8,783 nucleotides of DNA, taken from assembly GCA_031556375.1 (NCBI GenBank), contig JAVBTA010000070.1, positions 1 to 8,783 on the forward strand, given 5' to 3'. Under the pieces are notes generated by a model. It was not told the origin of the DNA, searched no databases, and saw only the letters and a list, made by a program, of their open reading frames with translations. Shown here piece by piece: positions 1 through 6,641 of the stretch. The position numbers and the translations under genes are program-made. This DNA is from BNXB01 sp031556375 (GTDB lineage: Bacteria; Bacteroidota; Bacteroidia; Bacteroidales; Azobacteroidaceae). Each line of letters opens with the position of its first letter. The first letter of the stretch is position 1.

Positions 1-2
1 CC

Positions 3-1106
3 TACCAAGTTAGCGGTACTACTATCAATTTACCAACCATTCAAGGTCTTACGCCTCCTGTAGCGGGAGCTATACCTGTCACTACAATTACGGAAACTGA
101 TCAATATACCGGAACGGTCAGTTGGAGCCCGGCAGATGCAATTTTCAAACTAGGTGTTCAATATACCGCAACTGTTACCTTGAGATCAAAATCCGGTTAT
201 TCAGAGAGCGGTGTTGCTGCCAATTATTTTACTGTAAGTGGAGCTAGTAGTGTTACTAATGCTGCTAACAGTGGGATAATTACTGCAATATTTCCTGTAA
301 CTCAGGTGGCATCGGTTACCGTAACCGAGATTACTACTCAACCTTCTGGCGGAAGCGTTTGTCTTGGAGGTGATTTTACATTTGAGGTTATAGCTAAAGG
401 TGATGATCTGACTTATCAGTGGTACAAAGGGAATAACAAAATTGCGGGAGCCAATAAGCCTGATTTCGTTATTACAAATGCATCTTCTGATGATTATGAT
501 ACTTACCAGGTTGAGGTTTCCGGAGCCGACAAGAATAAAATCTTCAGTGAGAAAGTTCGCTTATGGGTGGCAGAACCGTTACCAGCACTACTTTCGTTCG
601 ATATATGCCCGTCAACGGCTACAACAGGTCATACTTATCCGATAAAGTTAGCGGGATACATGGATGTAAGTAAATATACCTGGAGTTATTCGGGAAATGG
701 AGTAAGTTTCAAGCCGGAATCAGGAAAAACAAATGAAACTGAAGCTACTTTCTCTGCATTGGCCGTAGGAAAAGGGACTCTTAGCGTGGAACTGGAACAT
801 GTGTGTGGAAAGCGTACTGTGATGCAGGAAGTCGAAGTGAAATATCCTACGGGTATTAACGAGATCTCTGATGAGGATGTACGGATATGGCCAAATCCTG
901 TTGTGAATGAATTAAGAATTGAGAATGGAAAATTGAGGATTGAAAATGTTATCATAACCGATATCAAAGGACGCATTGTCTTCAAATCATTCTCTGTTCC
1001 CAATTCTCAGTTCTCAGTTAATTGCTCCGGATGGGCAAAAGGGATCTATCTTGTCAAAATAAATACAGATGACGGATCTAAAACTATAAAAATTCTGAAG
1101 AAGTAA
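3..1106 (+). CDS. Secreted multi-domain surface protein with T9SS C-terminal sorting domain (5'-truncated)
   Basis: The frame is open from base 3 to a TAA at 1104-1106 (367 codons visible), so the gene starts upstream of the window; the TTG at 180 is internal, because residues before it continue the same domain. Visible residues 30-100 form a repeat-type module (YTGTVSWSPADA..., GYxxxGVAANYFTVSGA, NSGIITAIFP) of a kind common in bacterial surface proteins. Residues about 110-190 are Ig-like (CLGGDFTFEV, LTYQWYKG, YDTYQVEVSG). Residues 193-281 resemble a PKD-like domain (YTWSYSGNGV). Residues 290-367 match a type A T9SS sorting domain: RIWPNPVVNELRI, a DIKGRIV strand, WAKGIYLVKI and a basic KTIKILKK end. 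By family knowledge such proteins cross the outer membrane through T9SS, lose this domain and are attached to the surface or released. Function of the missing N-terminus is unknown. Part of the sorting domain is encoded by an inverted repeat (909-1023). Confidence 0.9.
   Translation, partial: YQVSGTTINLPTIQGLTPPVAGAIPVTTITETDQYTGTVSWSPADAIFKLGVQYTATVTLRSKSGYSESGVAANYFTVSGASSVTNAANSGIITAIFPVTQVASVTVTEITTQPSGGSVCLGGDFTFEVIAKGDDLTYQWYKGNNKIAGANKPDFVITNASSDDYDTYQVEVSGADKNKIFSEKVRLWVAEPLPALLSFDICPSTATTGHTYPIKLAGYMDVSKYTWSYSGNGVSFKPESGKTNETEATFSALAVGKGTLSVELEHVCGKRTVMQEVEVKYPTGINEISDEDVRIWPNPVVNELRIENGKLRIENVIITDIKGRIVFKSFSVPNSQFSVNCSGWAKGIYLVKINTDDGSKTIKILKK
909..1023. repeat. AATTGAGAAT-type inverted repeat embedded in the coding sequence
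   Basis: The left arm (909-948) carries AATTAAGAATTGAGAATG followed by a diverged second copy (AAAATTGAGGATTGAAAATG). The right arm (1001-1023) carries CAATTCTCAGTTCTCAG then TTAATT, which is the imperfect reverse complement of the left arm; the outer AATTAA/TTAATT ends (910-915 and 1018-1023) pair perfectly. The same 11-mer AATTGAGAATG occurs at 917-927 and at 8722-8732. Both arms are in frame, encoding ELRIENGKLRIEN and NSQFSVN within the T9SS sorting domain. Confidence 0.65.
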
Positions 1107-1119
1107 ATACGAATAATAC

Positions 1120-2028
1120 TTAAATACCTGAGCCGTCGGAGAATGATAATTCGACGGCTTTTGTTTGTACTATTTTTGAATACGGTTTTACGCTGTGAGT
1201 CAACCAGATATTACCGCCGACTGTGGTTCCTTTTCCGATAGTTATTCTTCCCAGTATCGATGAATTAGAATAGATAGTAACATGATCTTCAATAATCGGA
1301 TGCCGTGGGATATCTACAGGATTACCGTCGTCATCGAGGGCAAAACTTTTAGCGCCTAATGTAACTCCTTGGTACAAGCGTACATGGTTCCCTATGATAG
1401 TGGTTTGTCCTATCACAACTCCTGTTCCATGGTCGATGCTGAAATATTCACCTATCTGAGCCTGAGGGTGGATGTCTATACCCGTTTCCGCATGGGCAAT
1501 TTCAGAAATAATCCTCGGGATGAGTGGGATTTCCAACAAAAGCATTTCATGAGCCACCCGGTGATTAAGCAGGGCTTTCATTGCCGGATAACAAAAAATG
1601 ATTTCTGCATAACTCTTCGCCGCCGGATCTCCATCCATAATGGCTTTTACATCTGTCGATAATAAATACTTGATGGGAGCCAGTTTATCTATAAATTCAA
1701 GACTGATGTCTTTTGCCCTTTCTTCAGTCGTTTTTTCGCCTGAAGTTTTTTCGTCCGAATCAAAATGAAGAGCATTTGTAACCTGTATGACCAATTGGTT
1801 ATATAATTTTTCCAGATTTACGCCGGTATGATATTCCAGTGAATTGAGACTGACTAAAGAACTCCCGAAATATCCGGGGAATAAAATAGCCTTGATCGTA
1901 TCCATGATGTCTTTTAGACTTTCCGTAGAGGGTAATTGCCTTTCGTACAGTGGAATATATGGGAATGAAATATTGTGGTTGTTGCTTAAAAAAGCAACGT
2001 TTTTTTGTATTGATTGACGTAAATCCAT
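1120..2028 (-). CDS. cysE: Serine O-acetyltransferase (Bacteroidota long form)
   Basis: Predicted to transfer acetyl from acetyl-CoA to L-serine, giving O-acetylserine for cysteine synthesis in the cytoplasm. The 302-aa protein has an N-terminal helical region (1-180) and a C-terminal left-handed beta-helix of hexapeptide repeats (from GIDIHPQAQIG, 183-193). Residues equivalent to the E. coli CysE active site are present: DPAA with D134, IDHGTGVVIG with D199/H200, and RHP with R242/H243; GVTLGA (221-226) is also typical. Compared with E. coli CysE there is a longer loop before RHP (about 227-241, KSFALDDDGNPVDIP) and the C-terminus lacks the usual GVPA motif, ending in SFSDGSGI. This resembles the EpsC/CysE-like group of Bacteroidota. 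It starts 7 bases after the Kelch lipoprotein gene stop and is the last gene of the leftward run. The metabolic role is confident; its link with the signalling genes is only positional. Confidence 0.92.
   Translation of the reverse strand: MDLRQSIQKNVAFLSNNHNISFPYIPLYERQLPSTESLKDIMDTIKAILFPGYFGSSLVSLNSLEYHTGVNLEKLYNQLVIQVTNALHFDSDEKTSGEKTTEERAKDISLEFIDKLAPIKYLLSTDVKAIMDGDPAAKSYAEIIFCYPAMKALLNHRVAHEMLLLEIPLIPRIISEIAHAETGIDIHPQAQIGEYFSIDHGTGVVIGQTTIIGNHVRLYQGVTLGAKSFALDDDGNPVDIPRHPIIEDHVTIYSNSSILGRITIGKGTTVGGNIWLTHSVKPYSKIVQTKAVELSFSDGSGI
1131..1168 (+). terminator. Intrinsic terminator of the surface-protein gene, inside the convergent gene
   Basis: A perfect 8-bp inverted repeat AGCCGTCG (1131-1138) / CGACGGCT (1152-1159) with a 13-base loop is followed on the + strand by TTTTGTTTGT. 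It lies 25 bases after the stop codon of the rightward gene, as expected for a rho-independent terminator. The same bases encode the last residues (SFSDGS) of the leftward serine acetyltransferase. In the leftward direction the hairpin is not followed by a clean T tract, so termination of the operon there is less certain. Confidence 0.75.
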
Positions 2029-2035
2029 GATAACA

Positions 2036-3658
2036 TTATTTTACAGGATTATCCCAGGATGGTCTGTATTTATAGAAATATGTTTTCAGGTGGTTCAAAC
2101 CTACAAAAATTTCATACTCATTTTTGCTTTCATTTTTGTATGAAAACATACACTGATTGTCAGAGTCTGATGTGGGTACAGGCATCTCGGATTTTTTACT
2201 CCATTGGAAGTTTTCGAGATTTAAAACCCAAATACTATTATTCCCATCGATTATATAGGCTCTGTTTTCAACAACAGTAACACCTGTGACTCCTCCGTTT
2301 CTATAATTGAAATCATCCGGAACCGTAGTTACTTTTTCCCACGAATCACTTTCCGGGTCATATCTTCGGATTGAATTGTAGTATTCATCACCCCCCGTTT
2401 TTGAGCAAACACCAAGCCCGACAAAAGCTTTGTCTCCAGATACAAAACTGATACCTTCATGAATAGGGACGGGGAACGGTTTTATTGACTTCCAAACCCA
2501 AGTACTTCCTGTATATTCATATTTCCAGGCATCGGATAGAGTCCTGTACTCTCTTTCATATTCAGTAATTCGTCCTCCGACTATATATCCGTTATTGTTC
2601 AGACTGAATGCACAAGCGTATGCTCTGGCTTGTCCTTGAAAAGCAATATCGTTATTCCATTCATTTTTATTTTGTTGATATGGATAAATATCAGAGAGGT
2701 TCGGCATAAACGCGGAAATTCCCAGACCGATATACCCTTTATTTCCAATAACAAAAGATGATAAAGCTTTACGAGAGTTACTCGGTACATTTGTCTTGGA
2801 AGTCCAGGTATTGGATCCCGGATTATATTCCCACATGTCATTTAAAAGGTAAGAGTTCGCATCTTCACCTGCTGCCACATAAAAATTATTGGCGATAGTA
2901 AATGTCGTATAACTAATTCTTCCTTTACCTCCAAAAACTGCAACACTTTCCCAAATGTCAGGGGTTTTAAATGTTATTACCTCTCCATAGCCAACTCCAT
3001 AGCTGTTTTTAGCATATGCTCTGACATAATAAGTTTGACTTCCGGCTAATTCAGTAAGAAAAACTGCAAATTTATTTCCTGTTACAGAAGATAAAATGAC
3101 ACTATCTGCTTCATATTCAGGGAGTGAGGATGATAAACTGAAACAAATTCCACATTCTTCCACTGGCGCAGCTCCAATAGAAGAGATAGTTCCGGGAATA
3201 AGAGCTGTTCCTCCATGAACGTTTTCAGGATCACCGGTTTTAAGTATCGGAGTTTTCGGTGATGTTTTGAAATTAAGTAGTTTGGAGTATTGTGTTCCTT
3301 TATTATTTGTAGCAAAGGCAACATAATAATATTGTTTATCCGGAAGTAAGTCCTTCAGTTCAACGTCAAAATCACCAAGCCCTTCTTGCATCCCAAGTGG
3401 TAAGGAAATACTATCCCTGCCTTCTTTTAATGAATTATCTAAGGCGTAAATGAATCCCCGGGCTGTGATCTTATATCCGTTTGCAGACTCAATGCCGGCA
3501 CTTAAAATGACGCTATTATATGTTATTGTATCGGGTCTTTCCTTTGTCGTAAGAATTGGAGTATCTGCATTTTGTCTCTCTTCGGGCATATTTACATCTT
3601 CCAGACATGAAAATGCACAGAAAAGAATAAAAATATAGACTATGTAGATTTTTTTCAT
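2036..3658 (-). CDS. Surface lipoprotein with two fibronectin-like domains and a Kelch beta-propeller
   Basis: The N-terminus MKKIYIVYIFILFCAFSC is a lipoprotein signal peptide with C18 as the likely lipidated cysteine; acidic residues follow it (LEDVNMPEE), a context that in Bacteroidota often favours surface export. Residues about 34-132 and 136-232 are two fibronectin-like modules of Bacteroidales type (ARGFIYALDN, LLPDKQYYYVAFATNNKGTQYS; then ECGICFSLS, YYVRAYAKNSYGVGYGE). Residues about 235-540 form roughly six Kelch-like blades, each with a GYI/YIV/AFVG beta motif and an aromatic repeat end: DMWEYNPGSNTW (274-285), YPYQQNKNEW, AWKYEYTGSTW, RRYDPESDSW (431-440), LNLENFQW. Kelch propellers usually bind proteins or glycans; no catalytic motif is seen. 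The gene begins 34 bases after the barrel-protein stop, so a role as the exposed part of the same envelope assembly is plausible but inferred. Confidence 0.85.
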   Translation of the reverse strand: MKKIYIVYIFILFCAFSCLEDVNMPEERQNADTPILTTKERPDTITYNSVILSAGIESANGYKITARGFIYALDNSLKEGRDSISLPLGMQEGLGDFDVELKDLLPDKQYYYVAFATNNKGTQYSKLLNFKTSPKTPILKTGDPENVHGGTALIPGTISSIGAAPVEECGICFSLSSSLPEYEADSVILSSVTGNKFAVFLTELAGSQTYYVRAYAKNSYGVGYGEVITFKTPDIWESVAVFGGKGRISYTTFTIANNFYVAAGEDANSYLLNDMWEYNPGSNTWTSKTNVPSNSRKALSSFVIGNKGYIGLGISAFMPNLSDIYPYQQNKNEWNNDIAFQGQARAYACAFSLNNNGYIVGGRITEYEREYRTLSDAWKYEYTGSTWVWKSIKPFPVPIHEGISFVSGDKAFVGLGVCSKTGGDEYYNSIRRYDPESDSWEKVTTVPDDFNYRNGGVTGVTVVENRAYIIDGNNSIWVLNLENFQWSKKSEMPVPTSDSDNQCMFSYKNESKNEYEIFVGLNHLKTYFYKYRPSWDNPVK

Positions 3659-3692
3659 TTTAACTACGTCGATTTTACAATTCTAATAATTC

Positions 3693-4700
3693 CTAAAATG
3701 AATATCCAATGCCGACATATCCATCGAGATCCTTAAATGATGTGGAATTTACCCCACCTAAAATGGTCAGATGCTTATGTTTGTATAGAAGTCCGGCTTC
3801 AACGACAGCTCCCTTATATGATCCTTCGGTATTGTGACACCAAATATTTGACTTCTGATTTCCTGTCTTTTTATCATACAGATTGGCGTTATTGTATAAA
3901 TCCCGTTTTCCGTATCCTCCTCCTGCAGAAATAAGCAATTTTTTTGTAATAACGGGAAACAAAACTTGTGCCGTAAACATCATACTATGCCATTTCTCTT
4001 TTTGAGTGAAATCGTATGAATAGGAGTTTGTATTTATATTTAGAATACTACTGTTATTACAATCGTATTCACTATCAGGGCGTTTCTGAATACTGGATTT
4101 AAATCCTAACATTACTCCGAATTTGTTGAATATACCTGCGCTGACGCCTACAGGCATCGTAGGAGAAAATGTATATGCCAGGAATAATGTATATTTTTCA
4201 GAAAAACTTAAAGCCGGGATAGGCTCTATATGTAAAGGAGTTATTTGTATGGTTGAAGTATCTACTTTGGTTTCTCCATTTTCAGCAACAACATTCAAAC
4301 CTAAAATTGCGGCGGCTTCTTTTTTTAATTGTTCGGCAAACTCAATATCTATTTCTCCGCCAACCCCTTCAATTAGATAGTAGCTGTAAAGCAATGCCAT
4401 TGCATTTGTGGTATTTAAACCTTTTTCTTTGGATAATTTGATCAGGCATTCGCGGCAACGTTCAATTGTCCTCCCCATTCCCCGCCGTTGGCTCGGCTGA
4501 GTTTCCCATATCTCGGTTAATTTTTCAATGCAACTGTAGTCACAATTCTTAAGACCTTCTGAAAAATAAGTTCTGGCAATCGGATAATCTTTTTCCTCCA
4601 TAGCCTGGACACCTCTGCGATAATGATCAGAAGAAGTTTGGCTATACATGTACGGGATGCATAGAAATAATCCAAAAAGGAGAAAATAAAACTGTTTCAT
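3693..4700 (-). CDS. TPR-containing outer-membrane beta-barrel-like protein
   Basis: A signal peptide (MKQFYFLLFGLFLCIPYMYS, probable cleavage before QTSS) leads to a helical N-terminal region: a TPR-like unit at 24-58 (HYRRGVQAMEEKDYPIARTYFSEGL) and further helices to about 135, including two close cysteine pairs (C53/C57 and C82/C85). A linker (140-165) is followed by alternating hydrophobic segments typical of outer-membrane strands (YTLFLAYTFSP, VGVSAGIFNKFGVMLGF, HSMMFTAQVLF, KLLISAGGGYG, GAVVEAGLLYK, HLTILGGVNST), and the protein ends in GYVGIGYSF with a terminal Phe, the common barrel signature. About 170 residues suggests a small barrel of around 8 strands. It starts 9 bases after the kinase stop. 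Its TPR-like part would lie in the periplasm, where the kinase has similar repeats. No named family is recognised; the barrel assignment is moderately sure, the function unknown. Confidence 0.75.
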   Translation of the reverse strand: MKQFYFLLFGLFLCIPYMYSQTSSDHYRRGVQAMEEKDYPIARTYFSEGLKNCDYSCIEKLTEIWETQPSQRRGMGRTIERCRECLIKLSKEKGLNTTNAMALLYSYYLIEGVGGEIDIEFAEQLKKEAAAILGLNVVAENGETKVDTSTIQITPLHIEPIPALSFSEKYTLFLAYTFSPTMPVGVSAGIFNKFGVMLGFKSSIQKRPDSEYDCNNSSILNINTNSYSYDFTQKEKWHSMMFTAQVLFPVITKKLLISAGGGYGKRDLYNNANLYDKKTGNQKSNIWCHNTEGSYKGAVVEAGLLYKHKHLTILGGVNSTSFKDLDGYVGIGYSF

Positions 4701-4709
4701 TGAAATAGT

Positions 4710-6605
4710 TTAATAGGTCTCGGCCTTTATCGTAACGGGTTTTCCTGTTGGTGAATAAACATCGAAAAAACCATCTTCTCTTTCAAATGCCCGATTTTCT
4801 CCGGCAAGATCGGACGAGAGATATATGCAAGGGATACGTTCAATCCACTTATCATCAACCATCCCAATTCTTTTAACGATACCTTGGCCTGAATCCTTTT
4901 TTACTTCTTTTATAACGAGGGTAAAGTTACCAAATTTTGTCATAACTTCATACAGATTTTTCCTTGCATTGATCTCTGTGTTTTCTATCTCATTGATACA
5001 TCGGGAAATATAGTCTTTTGATTCGACATGGTTCTTATGCGAAAGTGCTGTCTCAAATTCTTTTTTTGCAGCTTTAAAATCTTTTTTATCAAATAAAGTT
5101 TTTCCTGAATTAAAATGTTGTTCATATATTTCCTGTTCCGGATCTTTTTCCTGAATTATTTCCGGAGTTGTTACGGCATTCGTGGTATTTACATCATAAG
5201 GAATATTGTTTCCCGGATTTTGCCCGACAGAGTCTGTATTGCTGTTTAAAAGTAAACCGTTGCTAAGTTCAATCAGCTTCTTGATTTGATTTAAAACATC
5301 ATTGGCTTCTTTTGTATCCTTATACTTTATAGCCATATTGATATCCTCTTTAGACTGACTGAAGTTTTTAGCTTCCAGCTGTTTTATTGCAGATTCGTAA
5401 TATTTTGTGTAATTTAATTCGTTTTCCTTGTAATATCCTGAATTTTTGGAAAGAGGAAAATTTCCGGTAAAGAATAGAGATGCTGCTACGATTGTAATGA
5501 GTAGCACAATTAAAGAAAAGTATGTCAATAACTTTCTTTTTTTTCTTTTTTTTTCTTCTTCAGCTTCATCTACGGAATATACTTCTGTTTGATCATCGAC
5601 ATCATAAGGATCGTCTTCTCCTTTTTGAGGAGGATTAATTAATACAGTCTGATCATCATCCGTATTTTCTTTCGGTTGTTTGGGTAGTTCTACATTATCT
5701 TTCTCCGGATCATATCCCAGGTCGATGATCATTTCGATAATTGATTGATACCGGTCTGCAGCCTGGAGTTCCATGGCCTTGAGGATAACTTTTTCTGTAT
5801 TTTCTGAAATTTCAGGATTTAATTCCCTGGGATTTTGAAGTCCTTTAGTCGATCGAAGAATTGATTCTGTAGGCACTTCACCTGTCAAAAGATAATACAT
5901 CGTTGCGCCAAGTGAATAAACATCAGGGCAAGGGGAAAACATTTGCATCCCTTCGCTGTCATATTGCTCTATAGATGCGTAACCTTTTGACGCAGCAACG
6001 ATTGTAGTGCTCGTTTCTTGTTGATATTGAGGGTCATAGCGTTTGCTGATTCCAAAGTCAATCAATTTGGCATTGTCGCCATCCATCAGGATATTACTTG
6101 GTTTTATATCCAGGTGAAGGATGTTTTTTTCATGTATATATTGTAAAGCCTGGCCTATTTTATAAATGATCTGTAATACATTTTCCTCATCAAAAGCTCC
6201 CGACAGTTCTACTTCCTTTTTCAGGGAATCTCCCGAAATGAATTCCATAATGGTATATACAGTATTGTTCTGTTTAAATACCTCCAATACTTTAACTACA
6301 TTTGGATGGTGTAATTCGGCAAGGATACGAGCCTCTTTGATGATTTTTTCTTTGTATTTTTCGAAAATTAGTTTTCCGTTAGTCGAATTGGTCTCAACAA
6401 AATTGGTTTTTTCATTTCGAAGGCAATAATCTTTAAAGAAGTACTCTTTGATACAAACCGGAGCCTGCGTAGGAATTTTTCCTAGTGGGCCATGGACTTC
6501 AGTATTCCACAGTCCTTTGTAGGTCAGGCTGAACCCACCTTCTCCAATGACATTAAGAAGTTGGTATTTCCCATTATGTAGTTGATATCCTTCTTTAAGA
6601 TGCAT
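4710..6605 (-). CDS. Transmembrane Ser/Thr protein kinase with periplasmic TPR-like domain
   Basis: Hanks-type kinase domain at about residues 14-295: glycine loop GEGGFSLTY (21-29), ATP-binding Lys in CIKEYF (K53), helix-C Glu (E91), catalytic loop HLDIKPSNIL (H164, D166, K168, N171), DFG (183-185), GYASIEQY (208-215) and DVYSLGATMYYLLTGEVP. All catalytic residues are present, but the third glycine of the loop is Ser26 and HRD is HLD. A charged linker (about 300-358) has two DDQT motifs and ends in EEEKKRKKRK, followed by one membrane helix (359-379, LLTYFSLIVLLITIVAASLFF). By the positive-inside rule the kinase is cytoplasmic and residues 380-631 periplasmic. The latter holds two TPR-like helical pairs (396-445; 489-541) and a small C-terminal beta-rich part (560-631) that I do not recognise. 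The start MHLKEGYQLHNGKYQL fits the usual beginning of Bacteroidota kinases. It lies between phosphatase and barrel genes; presumably a sensor kinase, its ligand unknown. Confidence 0.93.
   Translation of the reverse strand: MHLKEGYQLHNGKYQLLNVIGEGGFSLTYKGLWNTEVHGPLGKIPTQAPVCIKEYFFKDYCLRNEKTNFVETNSTNGKLIFEKYKEKIIKEARILAELHHPNVVKVLEVFKQNNTVYTIMEFISGDSLKKEVELSGAFDEENVLQIIYKIGQALQYIHEKNILHLDIKPSNILMDGDNAKLIDFGISKRYDPQYQQETSTTIVAASKGYASIEQYDSEGMQMFSPCPDVYSLGATMYYLLTGEVPTESILRSTKGLQNPRELNPEISENTEKVILKAMELQAADRYQSIIEMIIDLGYDPEKDNVELPKQPKENTDDDQTVLINPPQKGEDDPYDVDDQTEVYSVDEAEEEKKRKKRKLLTYFSLIVLLITIVAASLFFTGNFPLSKNSGYYKENELNYTKYYESAIKQLEAKNFSQSKEDINMAIKYKDTKEANDVLNQIKKLIELSNGLLLNSNTDSVGQNPGNNIPYDVNTTNAVTTPEIIQEKDPEQEIYEQHFNSGKTLFDKKDFKAAKKEFETALSHKNHVESKDYISRCINEIENTEINARKNLYEVMTKFGNFTLVIKEVKKDSGQGIVKRIGMVDDKWIERIPCIYLSSDLAGENRAFEREDGFFDVYSPTGKPVTIKAETY
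5537..5554 (-). other. A9/A8 homopolymer tracts in the kinase gene next to the membrane helix
   Basis: On the coding strand an A9 run (5546-5554) and an A8 run (5537-5544), separated by one G, encode the EKKRKK stretch just before the membrane segment. Loss of one A would give ...AGT TAT TGA, a stop immediately before the membrane helix; gain of one A leads to about 50 unrelated codons, then a stop at GGA AGC TAA. Such runs are prone to slippage in replication or transcription; whether this happens here is unknown. Confidence 0.6.
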
Positions 6606-6641
6606 TCCGATCCTGATAAATGAGTTCCAAAGGTACGGCTT

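Noticed and set aside
180..1106. A complete 308-aa gene starting at TTG 180
   Set aside because: The frame is open without a stop to base 3, and the residues encoded before 180 (YTGTVSWSPADA...YTATVT) belong to the same repeat module, so 180 is internal and the gene is truncated by the window edge.
1369..1662. A 97-codon rightward open frame inside the serine acetyltransferase
   Set aside because: Fully antisense to a gene with all catalytic residues conserved; no domain, no spacing with other genes.
2599..2841. Several leftward frames inside the Kelch gene (also near 3082-3324) as possible separate small genes
   Set aside because: They are out-of-frame shadows within a continuous protein with regular Kelch blades and show no protein-like features.
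5537..5554. A -1 programmed ribosomal frameshift site of the A AAA AAG type
   Set aside because: The in-frame codons here are AAA AAA AGA, not AAA AAG, and no downstream stimulatory structure was evident; only general slippage remains possible.
6606..6641. A promoter between phosphatase and kinase genes
   Set aside because: The 36-base gap shows no TTTG/TAnnTTTG pair on the leftward strand; readthrough from upstream is the simpler view.
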